A DNA stretch of 7,412 bases from Reyranella sp. (GTDB taxonomy: Bacteria; Pseudomonadota; Alphaproteobacteria; Reyranellales; Reyranellaceae). The position numbers were made by a program, and so were the translations under genes. The notes beneath the pieces are model-generated. The model did no database searches, was not told the DNA's origin, and saw only the letters and a program-made list of their open reading frames with translations. The first letter of the stretch is position 1; the number at the start of each line of letters is the position of its first letter. Below, in pieces: positions 6,219 through 7,412 of the stretch. Location of the stretch: the NCBI GenBank assembly GCA_021732965.1, contig JAKFVZ010000463.1:1-7412 (forward strand), in the 5' to 3' direction.

Positions 6219-7088
6219 ATGAACCCGGCCGAACCCCAGCTCTTCAACGGCCTGTTCCAGGTCAACGGCGCCACGCGCCTCTACGGCACGATCGGCGACC
6301 CGATCCGCCAGCTCCGCATGACCGGCGTGATGCCCCAGGTCTTCGCTGCCACCGGCGCCAACGCGGTGTGGCTGCCGTTCGAGGGCGGCGCGGACCTGCT
6401 GCCGCTGATGCTCGATGCACTGACCAAGATGCGCAATCTCGGCGGCTTCACCGTCACCATCCCGCACAAGACCGCGATCATCGACCTGCTGGGCCGCGCC
6501 ACGCCGCGCGCCCGTGCGGCGGGCAGCGTCAATCTCGTGCGCCGCGATCCCGACGGCGTGCTGGCCGGCGACAATGTCGACGGCGTGGGCTTCGTGCGAG
6601 GGCTCGAGGCGCAGGGTCATCGCGTGAAGGGGGCCAGCGTCTGGCTGGTCGGCCTGGGTGGCGCCGGCGGCGGCATCGCGGCCGCGCTCTGCGAGGCCGG
6701 CGTCGGTCGCCTGCTCGTCACCGAAATCAGCGAAGCGCGCGCCAACACGGCGATCGACCGCCTGCTGACCCACTATCCCGACGTGCCCGTGGCCGAGGTC
6801 CGGACGCCGCCCAAGGGCATCCACATTGCCGTCAATGCGACGCCGCTCGGCCTGCGCCCCGACGATCCGCAGCCTTTCGATCCGATGACCCTCGAACCCG
6901 ACACGGTCGTGGCCGACGTGATCATGAGTCCGGTCGAGACGCCTCTGCTCAAGCGCGCCCGCACGCACGGACGTCGCATTCATCACGGCCGGCACATGCT
7001 CGACCACCAGGTGCCGCTCTACCTCGACTGGTTCGGCATCGACGCCAAGGGCATCGACATCATCCGCCTGGTCCGCTCGATCGGGTGA
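6219..7088 (+). CDS. Shikimate/quinate dehydrogenase (AroE) family protein, divergent clade
   Basis: 289 residues, a usual length for AroE relatives, which reduce dehydroshikimate or related cyclohexane acids with NAD(P)H. Family landmarks: YGTIGDPI at 22-29, GFTVTIPHK with catalytic-type K84, GSVNLV with N105, GDNVDG with D121 (NTDG in AroE), the Rossmann loop GLGGAG at 145-150, NATPLGL at 206-212, and the C-terminal LDHQVPLYLDWFG with Q264. The Ser-x-Ser pair that holds the shikimate carboxylate in AroE is absent (R-Q-L-R-M-T at 30-35), so the substrate may not be shikimate. An acidic residue after the second Rossmann strand (VTEISEARA, E169), where NADP enzymes usually have NRT, points to NAD (inference). 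ATG 6219 is preceded by GAGGG at four bases, closer than usual. The symbol aroE is withheld because of the missing substrate motif. Confidence 0.9.
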   Translation: MNPAEPQLFNGLFQVNGATRLYGTIGDPIRQLRMTGVMPQVFAATGANAVWLPFEGGADLLPLMLDALTKMRNLGGFTVTIPHKTAIIDLLGRATPRARAAGSVNLVRRDPDGVLAGDNVDGVGFVRGLEAQGHRVKGASVWLVGLGGAGGGIAAALCEAGVGRLLVTEISEARANTAIDRLLTHYPDVPVAEVRTPPKGIHIAVNATPLGLRPDDPQPFDPMTLEPDTVVADVIMSPVETPLLKRARTHGRRIHHGRHMLDHQVPLYLDWFGIDAKGIDIIRLVRSIG

Positions 7089-7094
7089 GTCTTT

Positions 7095-7140
7095 CCTCCC
7101 CATTCAAATGGGGAGGTGGCGGCGTCTTACGCCGACGGAG
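7095..7140. repeat. Palindromic intergenic element: two adjacent hairpins
   Basis: Seven bases after the dehydrogenase stop, CCTCCCCAT (7095-7103) and ATGGGGAGG (7108-7116) form a perfect nine-base stem with loop TCAA. It is followed by CGGCGT-CTT-ACGCCG (7120-7134) and a GGAGGGG tail. The order 'C-rich palindrome, GGTGGCGGCG, CGCCGACGGAGGGG' resembles a short dispersed intergenic repeat that I recall from many alphaproteobacterial genomes. There is no T-run, so it is not a textbook terminator, though it could protect or end mRNA 3' ends between convergent genes. Confidence 0.65.
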
Positions 7141-7192
7141 GGGTCATAGTGGTCCTTCTGTCTTCGGCGCTCCCGGACATCGCTTCGCGTGG

Positions 7193-7231
7193 CGGCTTGT
7201 AATCAAGCCGCGGCCTGACGCTATCAGGCCG
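7193..7231. repeat. Second pair of hairpins, next to the SDR stop codon
   Basis: CGGCTTG-TAAT-CAAGCCG (7193-7210) is followed without a gap by CGGCCTGA-CGCTA-TCAGGCCG (7211-7231). Both stems are perfect (seven and eight pairs). On the minus strand they begin 13 bases after the stop of the SDR gene, so they may stabilise or end that transcript from the other side. No T-run follows on either strand. Confidence 0.6.
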
Positions 7232-7244
7232 AGCTGCGCTCGAC

Positions 7245-7412
7245 CTACAACGTAACGCCGCCGTTCACGTGCACCGTCTGGCCGGTGATGTAGCTCGCGG
7301 CCGGCGAGCACAGGAAGGCGATCAGCGCTGCCACTTCGGCGGGCTTGCCGTAGCGGCCCATCGGGATCGACTGGTTGACCTTCTCCATGCCGACGCGCAC
7401 GCCGCCGTACCG
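7245..7412 (-). CDS. Short-chain dehydrogenase/reductase (SDR), C-terminal 55 residues; 5' part beyond the window
   Basis: The minus strand encodes the typical end of a classical FabG-like SDR: IPMGRYGKPAEVAALIAFL, then CSPAASYITGQTVHVNGG and VTL before the TAG at 7245-7247. The frame is open to the last base of the window. The Rossmann glycines and the Ser-Tyr-Lys active site lie outside, so substrate and cofactor cannot be judged; 3-oxoacyl-ACP reductase or another alcohol/ketone dehydrogenase are both possible. It is convergent with the AroE-family gene across the hairpin cluster. Confidence 0.9.
   Translation of the reverse strand, partial: RYGGVRVGMEKVNQSIPMGRYGKPAEVAALIAFLCSPAASYITGQTVHVNGGVTL

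Noticed and set aside
5661..7103. Minus-strand open frame of 480 codons
   Set aside because: It is antisense to both the peroxiredoxin and dehydrogenase genes, with the biased His/Asp/Arg composition of an antisense shadow.
7095..7116. Hairpin after the dehydrogenase gene as an intrinsic terminator
   Set aside because: The stem is good, but no T-run follows on either strand, so it is listed as a palindromic repeat.

Overview
The window looks like chromosomal DNA from a GC-rich alphaproteobacterium. The housekeeping genes (YqgE, a Prx5-type peroxiredoxin, a divergent AroE-family dehydrogenase, an SDR) and the palindromic intergenic repeat at the right suggest this. I cannot name the genus. 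No RNA gene, CRISPR array or intact insertion sequence was seen.

Left half (1-4556), an accessory cassette read on the minus strand. Transcription runs from 4556 towards 1. First comes an 837-residue protein ('A', 2043-4556). Its long helical N-terminal part resembles phage virion proteins and its C-terminal domain is a lytic-transglycosylase (SLT) fold with catalytic motifs present. Next, 44 bases downstream, is a secreted 321-residue protein ('B', 1033-1998). Its C-terminal half resembles DUF3298, the fold by which the anti-sigma factor RsiV binds lysozyme. Last comes a second, 5'-truncated and frameshifted copy of A's N-terminal part (A', 861 to beyond base 1). The layout of main gene, secreted partner and truncated extra copy is like that of effector/immunity cassettes. 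That reading is inference. B is visibly poorer in GC than its neighbours (28 of 60 bases G/C at 1441-1500, 15 of 60 just upstream of it, against 43 of 60 in A at 4261-4320), which fits separate acquisition.

Middle (4557-4903): 347 bases without a convincing gene, probably the leader and promoter region of A and the 3' end of the yqgE transcript.

Right half (4904-7412), host genes. yqgE (minus) is divergent from the peroxiredoxin gene (plus). A strong intrinsic terminator follows the peroxiredoxin gene, only nine bases before the start of an AroE-family dehydrogenase gene. After that gene lies a cluster of four hairpins, an intergenic repeat-like element, and then the 3' end of a convergent SDR gene running off the right edge.

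The observation most worth pursuing is the pairing of a phage-derived peptidoglycan-cleaving protein with a periplasmic DUF3298-like protein, next to a partial duplicate of the first gene and with no other phage genes in view.
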